The position numbers and the translations under genes are program-made. This document shows, in pieces, positions 55,051 to 63,518 of a stretch of 64,000 nucleotides of DNA. The stretch comes from Paenibacillus sp. J2TS4. Lineage in GTDB: Bacteria > Bacillota > Bacilli > Paenibacillales > NBRC-103111. The notes beneath the pieces are model-generated. The model had not been told where the DNA came from. It did not search any database and saw only the letters and a program-made list of their open reading frames with translations. Where the stretch lies: positions 248,001-312,000 of the forward strand of contig NZ_BOSH01000004.1 of assembly GCF_018403245.1 (NCBI RefSeq), read 5' to 3'. Positions within the stretch are counted from its first letter, which is position 1, and each line of letters starts with the position of its first letter.

Positions 55051-55071
55051 CTCATTCTATAGGGATATAAT
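55042..55071 (+). promoter_or_regulatory. Promoter before ymfF
   Basis: TTGCTT (55042-55047), 18-base spacer and TATAAT (55066-55071). The -35 lies within the preceding terminator stem. Confidence 0.55.
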
Positions 55072-55137
55072 GGAATAAACTTAGCGCATACCAGAATAAT
55101 ATGGTTACGAGTATGCAACAGAAGGGAGCTTGTTGGA

Positions 55138-56421
55138 GTGAGCCTTTCAACCTTTGAGCGCAGTGACATTCATTCCATTCGTCTGCATGTCCTGCCCACC
55201 GACCGCTTTAAAACCTATGCGATCAGTGCCTATATAGGAACACCGCTTCAAGAGGAAACTGTAACTTCTACAGCCTTGATCCCGTTTGTCCTGAGAAGGG
55301 GAACGGAGTCTTACCCTGAAACCAAGCGTTTTCGCGAACGGCTGGATGATTTATATGGCGCCGGCTTTGGCTTCGATATTTACAAACGTGGAGACTATCA
55401 GATGGTTCAGTTCCGAATGGACATGATTGAAGATCAGTATGTCTCCGGTCCGGAATCTCTTTTGCGGGAAGCTCTGCAATTTTTGGGCGAGGTCATCTCT
55501 CGACCGGCACTAGAGAATGGCCATTTCGTCAGAAAATACGTGGAGTCTGAGAAACAAACGCTTCGTAAAAAAATTCAGTCGATCATTAATGATAAGATCC
55601 GCTACGCCTCGGAACGATGTATAGAGGAGATGTGCAAGAACGAGCCTTACCGGCTTTCTCCCCTTGGGCAGCTCGATGCATTGGAGAAGCTGGATGAGGC
55701 TTCTTTATTTTCCGCTTACAAGAACTGGCTGCAGAATTCACCCATAGATTTGTATGTAGTTGGAAATACGACCAGCCAAGAGGTAGAGTCGATCGTTCGG
55801 GAATTGTTCAATTTCGGGAGAAGCAAGAATGCGCAGTATGAGATGAAACCCGCCTCATGCGGGGATAAGCGCGAGGTCAATACCGTTATCGAGAAGATGG
55901 AGGTTGGCCAGGGCAAGCTTAACATGGGACTGAGGAGCAGCATCACTTACGGTGACGATAGATATGCCGCCGCCTTGATGTATAACGGTGTTTTAGGCGG
56001 ATATCCGCACTCCAAGCTGTTTATGAACGTGAGGGAGAAGGAAAGCCTGGCTTATTACGCTTCTTCCCGCTTGGATGGACATAAAGGAATTATTACCATT
56101 CAATCGGGCATTGAATTAAATAACTATGACAAAGCGGTTGCCATCATCCGTCAACAATTAGAGGCTATGGTCCAGGGGGAAATAAGCGAACTGGAGTTGG
56201 CTCAAACCAAGGCGATGATCGTTAATCAATTGAAGGAAATCCAGGATTCCGCATACGAAATGGTCGGCTTTGATTTCAATAGCGTGCTTTCCGGCAAAGA
56301 ACGGACCATTCCCGAGTTGATTGAGGCTATCGAGGCGGTTACTCCTGAATCCATCCGCCAGGTTGCGGAAGAAATCATATTGGACACCATCTATTTTTTA
56401 CGGGATGAGGAAGGAGAGTAA
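55138..56421 (+). CDS. ymfF: M16-family protein lacking the zinc motif (YmfF/AlbF-like)
   Basis: 427-residue M16 peptidase-fold protein. The expected HxxEH in the N-terminal half is absent: the equivalent stretch reads IPFVLRRGTESYPETKRF. It should therefore be non-catalytic and act with the following active partner. The C-terminal half has FMNVREKESLAYYASSRLDGHKGI, typical of M16 substrate-gripping domains. GTG 55138 has a distant GGGAG. It lies three bases before ymfH. Confidence 0.88.
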   Translation: MSLSTFERSDIHSIRLHVLPTDRFKTYAISAYIGTPLQEETVTSTALIPFVLRRGTESYPETKRFRERLDDLYGAGFGFDIYKRGDYQMVQFRMDMIEDQYVSGPESLLREALQFLGEVISRPALENGHFVRKYVESEKQTLRKKIQSIINDKIRYASERCIEEMCKNEPYRLSPLGQLDALEKLDEASLFSAYKNWLQNSPIDLYVVGNTTSQEVESIVRELFNFGRSKNAQYEMKPASCGDKREVNTVIEKMEVGQGKLNMGLRSSITYGDDRYAAALMYNGVLGGYPHSKLFMNVREKESLAYYASSRLDGHKGIITIQSGIELNNYDKAVAIIRQQLEAMVQGEISELELAQTKAMIVNQLKEIQDSAYEMVGFDFNSVLSGKERTIPELIEAIEAVTPESIRQVAEEIILDTIYFLRDEEGE

Positions 56422-56424
56422 ACG

Positions 56425-57711
56425 ATGGAAAAGATCCGTTATGAGAAGTTGAATGAAACATTATACGTAGACCGGTTGGACAACGGATTGACGGTTTACG
56501 TTCTTCCCAAGTCCGGATTTCAGAAAACCTATGCGACTTTTGCAACCCGGTATGGTTCCATTGATAATCACTTTCGGGTGGAAGGCAAGGAGGAAGTCAA
56601 GGTTCCGGACGGGATCGCCCATTTTCTCGAGCATAAAATGTTTGAGGAGCCGAGCGGTGATATTTTTGCAACGTTCGCCTCTCAAGGGGCGTCGGCCAAC
56701 GCCTTTACCAGCTTTGACCGGACCGTGTACTTATTTTCCGCCACCGGCCAAATTGAGGAGAATTTGACCACTCTCGTTAATTTCGTTCAGAATCCTTATT
56801 TTACGGATGAAAACGTGGAAAAGGAAAAAGGAATTATCGGACAAGAAATCAAAATGTACGAGGATCATCCGGATTGGAGAGTCTATTTTGGACTAATCGA
56901 AGCGATGTATCATACTCATCCTGTACGGATTGATATCGCCGGGACGGTTCAGTCGATTTCACAGATCACTAAAGAAACTTTGTACGAATGCTACCATACG
57001 TTTTATCATCCGAGCAATATGAGTTTATTTATAGTGGGCGGTGTAAATCCCGAACAAATTTTCCAATGGGTCCGGGACAATCAACAGGCTAAAACATTCG
57101 CCGACCAAGGAAGCATCCACCGCTATTTTCCGGTGGAGTCGGCTGAGGTTAAGGAGCATGTGAAGACGACGATTCTACCGGTCTCCGAGCCTAAGTGCAT
57201 GTTCGGATTCAAGGAGCCCTCCGAATCGCTGGACGGGGCTGCTCTGCTGCGCAAAGAGCTGGTGACCAAGGTTATGATGGATTTATTATTCAGTCAAAGC
57301 TCAGCGGTCTATCAAACCTTGTATGATGAAAATTTAATTTCTGACAGCTTCGGCTACAACTACAACTGTACTCCGGAATATTCCTTCTCGATGATCGGAG
57401 GCGATACTCCGGATCCCGACAAGCTGCTGCAAAGAGTGGAGCAATTGCTAAAGGGTGTCCTGAAGGAAGGGATTTCCAAGGAAGATTTTGAAAGAAGCCG
57501 CAAGAAGAAAATTGGCGGATATTTGCGGATGCTGAATTCCCCGGAAGCTATGGCCAATCAATTTACCGCCTACCTGTTTATGGGCAGCGATTTCTTCTCC
57601 ATTTTGCCAATATATGAGGAAATGACGCTCGAAGAGGTTAATCAGCGGCTAGCCGATCATTTTCAATGGGACCGTATGGCGGTTTCGATCGTCAGAAAAG
57701 AGCGGGGATGA
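56425..57711 (+). CDS. ymfH: M16-family zinc protease (YmfH)
   Basis: 428-residue M16 peptidase with a full zinc site: HFLEHKMFEEP (about residues 68-78) and the downstream Glu in EKGIIGQEIKMYEDHPDW. It pairs with the catalytically deficient YmfF directly before it, an arrangement like mitochondrial processing peptidase. The stop overlaps the ymfI start (ATGA). The natural substrate is unknown. Confidence 0.9.
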   Translation: MEKIRYEKLNETLYVDRLDNGLTVYVLPKSGFQKTYATFATRYGSIDNHFRVEGKEEVKVPDGIAHFLEHKMFEEPSGDIFATFASQGASANAFTSFDRTVYLFSATGQIEENLTTLVNFVQNPYFTDENVEKEKGIIGQEIKMYEDHPDWRVYFGLIEAMYHTHPVRIDIAGTVQSISQITKETLYECYHTFYHPSNMSLFIVGGVNPEQIFQWVRDNQQAKTFADQGSIHRYFPVESAEVKEHVKTTILPVSEPKCMFGFKEPSESLDGAALLRKELVTKVMMDLLFSQSSAVYQTLYDENLISDSFGYNYNCTPEYSFSMIGGDTPDPDKLLQRVEQLLKGVLKEGISKEDFERSRKKKIGGYLRMLNSPEAMANQFTAYLFMGSDFFSILPIYEEMTLEEVNQRLADHFQWDRMAVSIVRKERG

Positions 57712-58460
57712 CGCTGAAGCCTTTTCCACAGCAAACGGTTCTAATTACCGGGGCGAGCCGGGGCATCGGAGCCGCTATAGCGGAGCGCTTCGCCCGGGAA
57801 GGGATGAACATCGTAGTTCATTACAGGCAGTCTCACGAAGAAGCCAATCAAGTAGCGAGGCGCTGTCTGGCCTATGGAGCCAATGTTATAACGGTCACAG
57901 CGGATCTTCGCTCCAGGGAACAGCTGATTCGTATGCGAGAGAAGCTCGAAAAGCATGGGATGCTTCCGGAAATATTGGTGAACAACGCCGGCATTGCCCA
58001 TTATGGTCTGTTCTCCGATGTCACGGAGTCGGAATGGGATGACGTAATGAACGTCAATCTGAAAGGAACCTTTCTGTGCACACAAGTCTTTATGGAAGAA
58101 ATGGTCCGGCTTAAATACGGCCGGATAATCAATGTATCGTCGGTCTGGGGGATTTCCGGTGCTTCCTGCGAAGTCGTCTATTCAACGGCCAAAGGAGGGA
58201 TCAACGCTTTGACCAAAGCGTTGGCCAAGGAACTGGCCCCATCGGGGATAACCGTTAACGCTGTGGCGCCGGGAGTAGTTCATACGGATATGATGGCCCA
58301 GTTTAACGAAGAGGAGAAAGCGGCGATCAAGAATGAAATTCCTGCCGGACGATTTGGCGAGCCTGACGAAATCGCTTCGCTTGTTTATTTTTTGGCTCTT
58401 CCCGAATCAGGTTATATCAGCGGCCAAGTGATCAGTCCCAATGGCGGATGGATTACTTAA
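57708..58460 (+). CDS. ymfI: Short-chain dehydrogenase/reductase (YmfI, FabG-like)
   Basis: 250-residue SDR oxidoreductase. The nucleotide motif TGASRGIG, NNAG and the catalytic Ser/Tyr/Lys (NVSSVWG; YSTAKGG) are present, and it ends in GQVISPNGGWIT. FabG-like by sequence, but its substrate is not evident. ATG 57708 overlaps the ymfH stop, and the longer upstream frame is a shadow. The ymfF-ymfH-ymfI run matches B. subtilis. Confidence 0.9.
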   Translation: MTLKPFPQQTVLITGASRGIGAAIAERFAREGMNIVVHYRQSHEEANQVARRCLAYGANVITVTADLRSREQLIRMREKLEKHGMLPEILVNNAGIAHYGLFSDVTESEWDDVMNVNLKGTFLCTQVFMEEMVRLKYGRIINVSSVWGISGASCEVVYSTAKGGINALTKALAKELAPSGITVNAVAPGVVHTDMMAQFNEEEKAAIKNEIPAGRFGEPDEIASLVYFLALPESGYISGQVISPNGGWIT

Positions 58461-58548
58461 GAACGATAAAATCTTTGGGAGACGTATATTTGTCGGCAAT
58501 AATGCAAATATTACGACTGTTAATTCATAACCCAAGGAGGAATTCCAC

Positions 58549-58803
58549 GTGGAGACAACGGTATTAAAATCATTTGAAAAGTGGAAAGAATTTTTGTCGA
58601 ATCGTGTCAAAGAAGCGGAAAAAGCGGGAATGAGCGAGGAGACGATTTCCAATCTCGCGTACCAAATCGGAGGCTTTCTGGCTGATAAAATTGATCCGCA
58701 GAACATGGAAGAGCGGCTGCTCAAGGAACTTTGGGATGTGGCCGACGCTAACGAGCAGAGAGTCATTGCCAGCTTGATGATGAAGTGGGTAAAACAGTCT
58801 TAA
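58549..58803 (+). CDS. ymfJ: DUF3243 family protein (YmfJ-like)
   Basis: 84-residue acidic helical protein (FEKWKEFLSNRVKEAEKAGMS ... LLKELWDVADANEQRVIASLMMKWVKQ). It matches the small DUF3243 protein found between ymfI and ymfK. No catalytic motif or membrane segment. GTG 58549 follows AAGGAGGAA. Function unknown. A terminator follows within 20 bases. Confidence 0.8.
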   Translation: METTVLKSFEKWKEFLSNRVKEAEKAGMSEETISNLAYQIGGFLADKIDPQNMEERLLKELWDVADANEQRVIASLMMKWVKQS

Positions 58804-58815
58804 TAAAAGCAAAAA

Positions 58816-58838
58816 ATGCCTCCTTTTTGGAGGTTTTT
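58816..58838 (+). terminator. Terminator after the DUF3243 gene
   Basis: CCTCC (58819-58823) pairs with GGAGG (58829-58833) with A and T runs on either side, so it could work in both directions. Confidence 0.7.
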
Positions 58839-58850
58839 CTCTTATAACCG

Positions 58851-58859
58851 TGGTATACT
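58851..58859 (+). promoter_or_regulatory. Extended -10 promoter before the DUF3388 gene
   Basis: TGGTATACT has an extended TGn and a near-consensus -10, with no good -35. It would leave a leader of about 200 bases, in which no gene is visible. Confidence 0.45.
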
Positions 58860-59067
58860 GATAGTATGTGACCATTTTTAACATAATTTTTGGGCGGAAA
58901 GCGTTTTTAGCGAAATTTGTAGGATTTTGCCCGACAATTATTTAACAGCGGTTTTTGTGAACAAGCTGCTTCAAGGAAGAGTTTATAAAGTCACTTTTCA
59001 GCACTTCTTTAGAAGTATCGTTGTACCGTCTTTCGTTGTGGAGTAGAGCAAAGGCAGGTGATCGGTT

Positions 59068-59835
59068 TTGCAAATGAAACAGTGGTACATGGAATACAAA
59101 ATACATAAAAACCGAACCGGTTTGCTTGGTGATATTGCCTCATTAATGGGGATGCTTGAAATCAATATTTTAACCATTAATGGCGTCGAGGACCGGACTC
59201 GAGGCATGCTCCTGCAGACGAATGACGATGAGAAGATAGAAGTTATGGGTAAAATGTTAGAAAAGGTCGACAATATTACTATAAACGCTCTTCGCAAGCC
59301 TAAGCTCGTCGACATTCTTGCCGTAAGACATGGAAGATACCCCGAGAGAGATTCGGATGACAAAAAAACGTTCCGATTTACACGGGAGGAGCTGGGGCTT
59401 CTGGTCGATTTTCTCGGTGAAATTTTTAAACGCGACGGCAATCAGGTCATTGGCTTGAGAGGGATGCCGAGAGTGGGCAAAACCGAATCCGTCATTGCTG
59501 GAAGCGTTTGTTCAAATAAGCGCTGGACCTTTGTTTCTTCTACTCTTCTCAAGCAAACGGTAAGGCAGCAATTATCGATGGATGAAATGAATCCGAACAA
59601 CGTATTTATTATTGACGGCATCGTTTCGTCCATGCGCGCCAACGATCAGCACCGGCTGCTTGTTCAGGAAATTATGGCCATGGAATCTACGAAAGTGATT
59701 GAACACCCCGATATTTTCATTAGAGAAACTCCTTATAATTATGACTTATTTAATGTCATTATAGAGCTAAGACACGATCCGGCTGAAGAAATCAGCTATG
59801 ACGCCCTTACCTCCGGGTATGGCGATTTTATATGA
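59068..59835 (+). CDS. ymfK: DUF3388 protein with ACT-like and P-loop regions (YmfK)
   Basis: 255-residue protein. The N-terminal part (YKIHKNRTGLLGDIASLMGMLEINILTING) looks like an ACT-type ligand-binding fold. The second half has a P-loop-like GMPRVGKTES near residues 132-141 and FIIDGIVSS as a possible Walker B. Thus it may be an ATP- or GTP-binding regulator, but no function is known to me. TTG 59068 follows AGGTG. It overlaps no gene and ends 28 bases before the RodZ-like gene. Confidence 0.8.
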   Translation: MQMKQWYMEYKIHKNRTGLLGDIASLMGMLEINILTINGVEDRTRGMLLQTNDDEKIEVMGKMLEKVDNITINALRKPKLVDILAVRHGRYPERDSDDKKTFRFTREELGLLVDFLGEIFKRDGNQVIGLRGMPRVGKTESVIAGSVCSNKRWTFVSSTLLKQTVRQQLSMDEMNPNNVFIIDGIVSSMRANDQHRLLVQEIMAMESTKVIEHPDIFIRETPYNYDLFNVIIELRHDPAEEISYDALTSGYGDFI

Positions 59836-59863
59836 AAGCATCGTACAGTCAGGAGGTGAATGT

Positions 59864-60733
59864 GTGCACGAACTGGGTCAACTATTGAAAAAGCAAAGAA
59901 TCGAAAAAGGAATTTCTTTGGATGACTTGCAGGAGACGACCAAGATCCGAAAGAGATATTTGGAAGCGATTGAAGAAGGGAATTACAAGGTGCTTCCAGG
60001 TAATTTCTATGTCCGCGCCTTCATTAAAACTTACGCGGAAGCGGTAGGATTGGATCCTAACGAACTATTGCAGCTCTATCGCAACGTTCTTCCCGCGACC
60101 GATCCGGACACAGCGGTAGAACAAGTAACCCGAAGCAGGGTGGCTACAAAGACAGGCGATGGGTGGGGAAAATGGGTGACCGGCATCATGCTGTGGGCCT
60201 TTCTGATCCTGATCCTTTTTCTGATATGGTTTTTTGTAAACAAATATCATGTTGCAGGGAGTGATCTGGAGGAGCCGGGCCGTCATAAAATTACAGACCG
60301 TCAATCCTCGGAGATTAATAACCCAAATGCCACATCTACCCCTTCGGCAGGTACGGTTCAACCAACGGCGACGCCTTCTCCCACTCCGACGCCGCAGCCG
60401 GCCGTCGAGCTGGTCAAAAGCGAGAATGGCGTAGATTTTTATCAAATTAACGGTACGGATAAAATCAATGTAGAGCTAACGGTAACCGGTAAAAAATGCT
60501 GGGTCGGCCTGGATTCCTTGCCGGATAAGGTATCGGTGGATCAAGGCAATTTCGAGAATGGGGCCAGCAAAAGCTGGGAGCTCACGGAGCCTGTCTTTAT
60601 GACATTGGGCGCCCCCAACGCGGTGGAGCTTAAAGTTAACGGGGTTTCTATCAACGTGGGAGACAAGCCGAACCCTAAACGGTTTCAATTCGAATTTGCT
60701 CAATCGGATACGGACACTGCGGATGAACTCTAG
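59864..60733 (+). CDS. RodZ-like helix-turn-helix membrane protein (YmfM)
   Basis: 289-residue cell-shape protein of the RodZ family. The N-terminal HTH (LGQLLKKQRIEKGISLDDLQ ... about 1-75) is followed by a single membrane helix (about 102-128), a Thr/Pro-rich linker (TPSPTPTPQP) and an extracellular DUF4115 domain (VELTVTGKKCWVGLDS ...). RodZ links MreB filaments to the wall-synthesis machinery. GTG 59864 follows AGGAGGTG by five bases. It lies upstream of pgsA, as ymfM does in B. subtilis. Confidence 0.9.
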   Translation: MHELGQLLKKQRIEKGISLDDLQETTKIRKRYLEAIEEGNYKVLPGNFYVRAFIKTYAEAVGLDPNELLQLYRNVLPATDPDTAVEQVTRSRVATKTGDGWGKWVTGIMLWAFLILILFLIWFFVNKYHVAGSDLEEPGRHKITDRQSSEINNPNATSTPSAGTVQPTATPSPTPTPQPAVELVKSENGVDFYQINGTDKINVELTVTGKKCWVGLDSLPDKVSVDQGNFENGASKSWELTEPVFMTLGAPNAVELKVNGVSINVGDKPNPKRFQFEFAQSDTDTADEL

Positions 60734-60770
60734 GTTATTGCCGTAGCTGTCTTAAGTGCCATTTATTATC

Positions 60771-60798
60771 GTCCTTGCGACTGCAAGGACTTTTCTTT
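60771..60798 (+). terminator. Terminator after the RodZ-like gene
   Basis: GTCCTTGC (60771-60778) pairs perfectly with GCAAGGAC (60783-60790) around GACT, followed by TTTTCTTT. Confidence 0.9.
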
Positions 60799-60802
60799 GT
60801 GG

Positions 60803-60868
60803 GTTGGCTGGCAGATTCCAGGCCGGGTCCGGGGGGCTATGATTTTGGGCCCAGCCAACGGTTTTTTC
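60803..60868 (+). terminator. Second, long-loop hairpin with T run
   Basis: GTTGGCTGG (60803-60811) pairs perfectly with CCAGCCAAC (60851-60859), enclosing 39 GC-rich bases, followed by GGTTTTTT. It forms a tandem with the preceding terminator. Confidence 0.55.
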
Positions 60869-60919
60869 TTCATCTGACCCGCCGCCGGGGAAGCCGGGGT
60901 TTTGTTCAAAACCAAATGT

Positions 60920-60928
60920 TGCTATAAT
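60920..60928 (+). promoter_or_regulatory. Promoter -10 before yajQ
   Basis: TGCTATAAT is an extended, consensus -10 after two tandem terminators. The -35 is poor (TTTTGT at 17 bases). Start codon follows 36 bases on. Confidence 0.5.
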
Positions 60929-60964
60929 TAAGGATAAACATAGAGGAAGAAAGGGTGAACGTCC

Positions 60965-61456
60965 GTGGCATCGGAACATTCTTTTGACGTTACTTCAAAA
61001 ATGGATATGCAGGAATTGAACAATGCCATTAATCAAACGGAGAGGGAACTGGCCAATCGGTTTGATTTTAAAGGAAGCAAGAGCAGCTTGGAGCTGGACA
61101 AAAATCAATTAATTATCATTTCAGATGATGAGTTTAAGCTTCAGGCGGTTATTGACATTCTTCAGTCAAAAATGGCAAAAAGGGGAATTTCTCTAAAAAA
61201 CGTAGAGTATGGGAAGGTAGAGCCGGCTGCTCAAAGCACGGTCCGGCAGACTCTGGATCTGAAGCAAGGAATCGATCAGCCGATGGCGAAGAAAATTAAC
61301 ACGCTGATTAAAGACTCCAAACTGAAAGTAAGCAGCCAGATTCAAGGAGACCAGATCAGAGTATCCGGCAAGAATAAAGATGATCTGCAAAAGGTTATTC
61401 AGCTGCTCAAGCAGGCGGAGCTTCCGCTGGATCTGCAATTCGTCAACTTCCGCTAA
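60965..61456 (+). CDS. yajQ: YajQ family nucleotide-binding protein
   Basis: 163-residue UPF0234/YajQ protein. The opening SEHSFDVTSKMDMQELNNAI and FDFKGSKSSLELD are hallmark motifs, and the end LPLDLQFVNFR is conserved. Some relatives bind cyclic di-GMP and act as co-regulators; that is not shown here. GTG 60965 follows AAGGGTGA. Confidence 0.93.
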   Translation: MASEHSFDVTSKMDMQELNNAINQTERELANRFDFKGSKSSLELDKNQLIIISDDEFKLQAVIDILQSKMAKRGISLKNVEYGKVEPAAQSTVRQTLDLKQGIDQPMAKKINTLIKDSKLKVSSQIQGDQIRVSGKNKDDLQKVIQLLKQAELPLDLQFVNFR

Positions 61457-61493
61457 CGGCTGCGGGCTGCCCAAGTGGCGGCCTCATGCCTTT

Positions 61494-61523
61494 TTGACAC
61501 TGGAAAATACAATATATTATACT
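61494..61523 (+). promoter_or_regulatory. Promoter of rimO-pgsA
   Basis: A consensus -35 TTGACA (61494-61499), 18-base spacer and TATACT (61518-61523). It is the best sigma-A match in the window and lies 37 bases before rimO. Confidence 0.8.
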
Positions 61524-61559
61524 TGTTTGAGGATAAGGATAAGTACTGGGGGCCTATTA

Positions 61560-62888
61560 ATGTCTGAGAAAGTAATGGTGGTCACGCTTGGCTGTGAGAA
61601 AAATATGGTGGATTCCGAGATTATGTCCGGACTTATCCATGAAAGAGGCTATTCTCTTGTTGAGGATAAAGAGGAAGCTACAGTAATCATTGTCAACACA
61701 TGTGGTTTTATCGATGCGGCTAAGGAAGAATCGGTCAATACGATATTGGATATGGCCGAGTTGAAGCATACTGCTAATTTGAAGGCTTTAGTCGTATCCG
61801 GATGCTTGACCCAGCGTTATAAAGAAGAATTGATGCAGGAAATGCCGGAAATCGACGGGATTGTCGGTACAGGGGATTTTGTTAATATTAATGATATTGT
61901 CGATGAAGCGCTTGCAGGGAAAAAGCCGGTTATGGTGGGGAATCCGGTGTTTAACTATGAAAGGATTTTGCCGCGACGCGTCGGCACTCCGCGCTATACC
62001 GCTTATGTCAAAATCGCTGAAGGCTGTGACAATGCATGTACTTTCTGCAGCATTCCGATCATGCGCGGCAAATTCCGCAGTCGGAGCATGGAATCGATTA
62101 TTGCGGAAGTGACTCAACTGGCGGAACAAGGAGTTAAGGAAATTAGCCTGATCGCCCAGGACTCGACTAATTATGGTACGGATCTGTACGAGCAATTTAT
62201 GCTGCCCGAGCTGTTGAATAAGGTAAGCGAAGTGCCGGGGATCGAGTGGGTGCGGCTCCATTACGCATATCCGGGATTCTTTACAGATGAATTGATAGAG
62301 ACGATCGCTTCCAATCCGAAAATTTGCAAATATATTGATCTGCCCCTGCAGCATAGTGAGGATAGAATATTGAAGCGAATGAGAAGGCCGGGCAGACAGA
62401 AGGATTCTCGCGAGCTCATTCGCAAAATTCGGGAGCGGATGCCGGATGTAGCTCTGCGCACGTCCATTATCGTAGGGTTTCCGGGAGAAACAGAAGAGGA
62501 TTTTGCCAATCTGGTGGAATTCATTAAAGAGGTCGAGTTTGATCGGCTCGGAGTCTTTACTTATTCCATGGAGGACGATACACCGGCTTCCAGATTGCCC
62601 GATCAGCTGCCGGACGATGTGAAGGAATATAGAGCAAATACGTTAATGGAAATCCAGAGACAAATTTCCAACCTCCGGAATGGCAGACGGATAGGACAGG
62701 AGCTGGACGTTCTGATTGAACGCTATGACGGACGTAATGACGTATATATCGGCCGCTCCCAATATGACGCTCCGGAAATCGATGGAGAAGTATTTGTTAG
62801 CAACTGCCGGGCTGAAATCGGAGAGCTCACGAAGGTTCGCATTTCCCATTCATTGGAATACGATTTATCCGGGGAGGCTATTGCATGA
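61560..62888 (+). CDS. rimO: Ribosomal protein S12 methylthiotransferase RimO
   Basis: 442-residue radical-SAM enzyme that adds a methylthio group to S12. An N-terminal cluster-binding domain (LGCEKNMVDSE, NTCGFI, SGCLTQRY) is followed by the radical-SAM CxxxCxxC in GCDNACTFCSIP (about residues 156-163) and a C-terminal TRAM domain. GCEKNxVDSE is typical of RimO rather than MiaB. ATG 61560 follows GGGGG. The stop overlaps pgsA by four bases (ATGA). Confidence 0.93.
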   Translation: MSEKVMVVTLGCEKNMVDSEIMSGLIHERGYSLVEDKEEATVIIVNTCGFIDAAKEESVNTILDMAELKHTANLKALVVSGCLTQRYKEELMQEMPEIDGIVGTGDFVNINDIVDEALAGKKPVMVGNPVFNYERILPRRVGTPRYTAYVKIAEGCDNACTFCSIPIMRGKFRSRSMESIIAEVTQLAEQGVKEISLIAQDSTNYGTDLYEQFMLPELLNKVSEVPGIEWVRLHYAYPGFFTDELIETIASNPKICKYIDLPLQHSEDRILKRMRRPGRQKDSRELIRKIRERMPDVALRTSIIVGFPGETEEDFANLVEFIKEVEFDRLGVFTYSMEDDTPASRLPDQLPDDVKEYRANTLMEIQRQISNLRNGRRIGQELDVLIERYDGRNDVYIGRSQYDAPEIDGEVFVSNCRAEIGELTKVRISHSLEYDLSGEAIA

Positions 62889-63469
62889 ACCTGGCCAACC
62901 GAATAACTCTGGCTAGGATTTTTCTAGTCCCGATTATTGTCTTCTTTCTGCTGGTCAATCTCAGATTGCCGGAGATTCAGATTGAATCGTTCAGCATAAC
63001 GTATAATCAGATCATCGCTGTTCTGATCTTTATTATAGCTGCGAGCACGGATAGTCTGGACGGTTATATTGCGCGCAAAAGAAAGCTGGTCACCAACCTG
63101 GGAAAATTGCTTGATCCGCTAGCGGACAAACTGTTGGTTTCCGCTGTTCTTGTCTCCCTTGTCGAGATGGGCAAGCTGGATGCCTGGATCGCAATCGTTA
63201 TTATAAGCCGGGAATTTGCGGTAACGGGCTTACGGCAAATAGCCGCTCTTCAGGGGCAGGTCGTAGCGGCGGACAAATGGGGCAAGTGGAAGACAGGGGT
63301 GCAAATTACGGCCATTATCGCGCTTCTGGTCAATAATTTCCCGTTTACGTTTATTGGATTTCCGTTTGATGTTATTGCCAGTTGGGTAGCGGCTATTCTC
63401 ACCATCTATTCAGGAATTCATTACTTTATCCGAAATAAGCGAGTACTGGAAATATCATCGGAGAAGTGA
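62885..63469 (+). CDS. pgsA: CDP-diacylglycerol-glycerol-3-phosphate 3-phosphatidyltransferase
   Basis: 194-residue membrane enzyme making phosphatidylglycerol phosphate. The CDP-alcohol phosphotransferase motif is complete (SLDGYIARKRKLVTNLGK and LLDPLADK, about residues 58-82). Four to six membrane helices are visible. The start overlaps the rimO stop. It uses the CDP-diacylglycerol made by the cdsA product encoded earlier in the window. Confidence 0.94.
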   Translation: MNLANRITLARIFLVPIIVFFLLVNLRLPEIQIESFSITYNQIIAVLIFIIAASTDSLDGYIARKRKLVTNLGKLLDPLADKLLVSAVLVSLVEMGKLDAWIAIVIISREFAVTGLRQIAALQGQVVAADKWGKWKTGVQITAIIALLVNNFPFTFIGFPFDVIASWVAAILTIYSGIHYFIRNKRVLEISSEK

Positions 63470-63518
63470 TGGTTTCTCAGGAAGTGCATGAACATTTAGA
63501 GCCGCCGGGAGGAATAAG

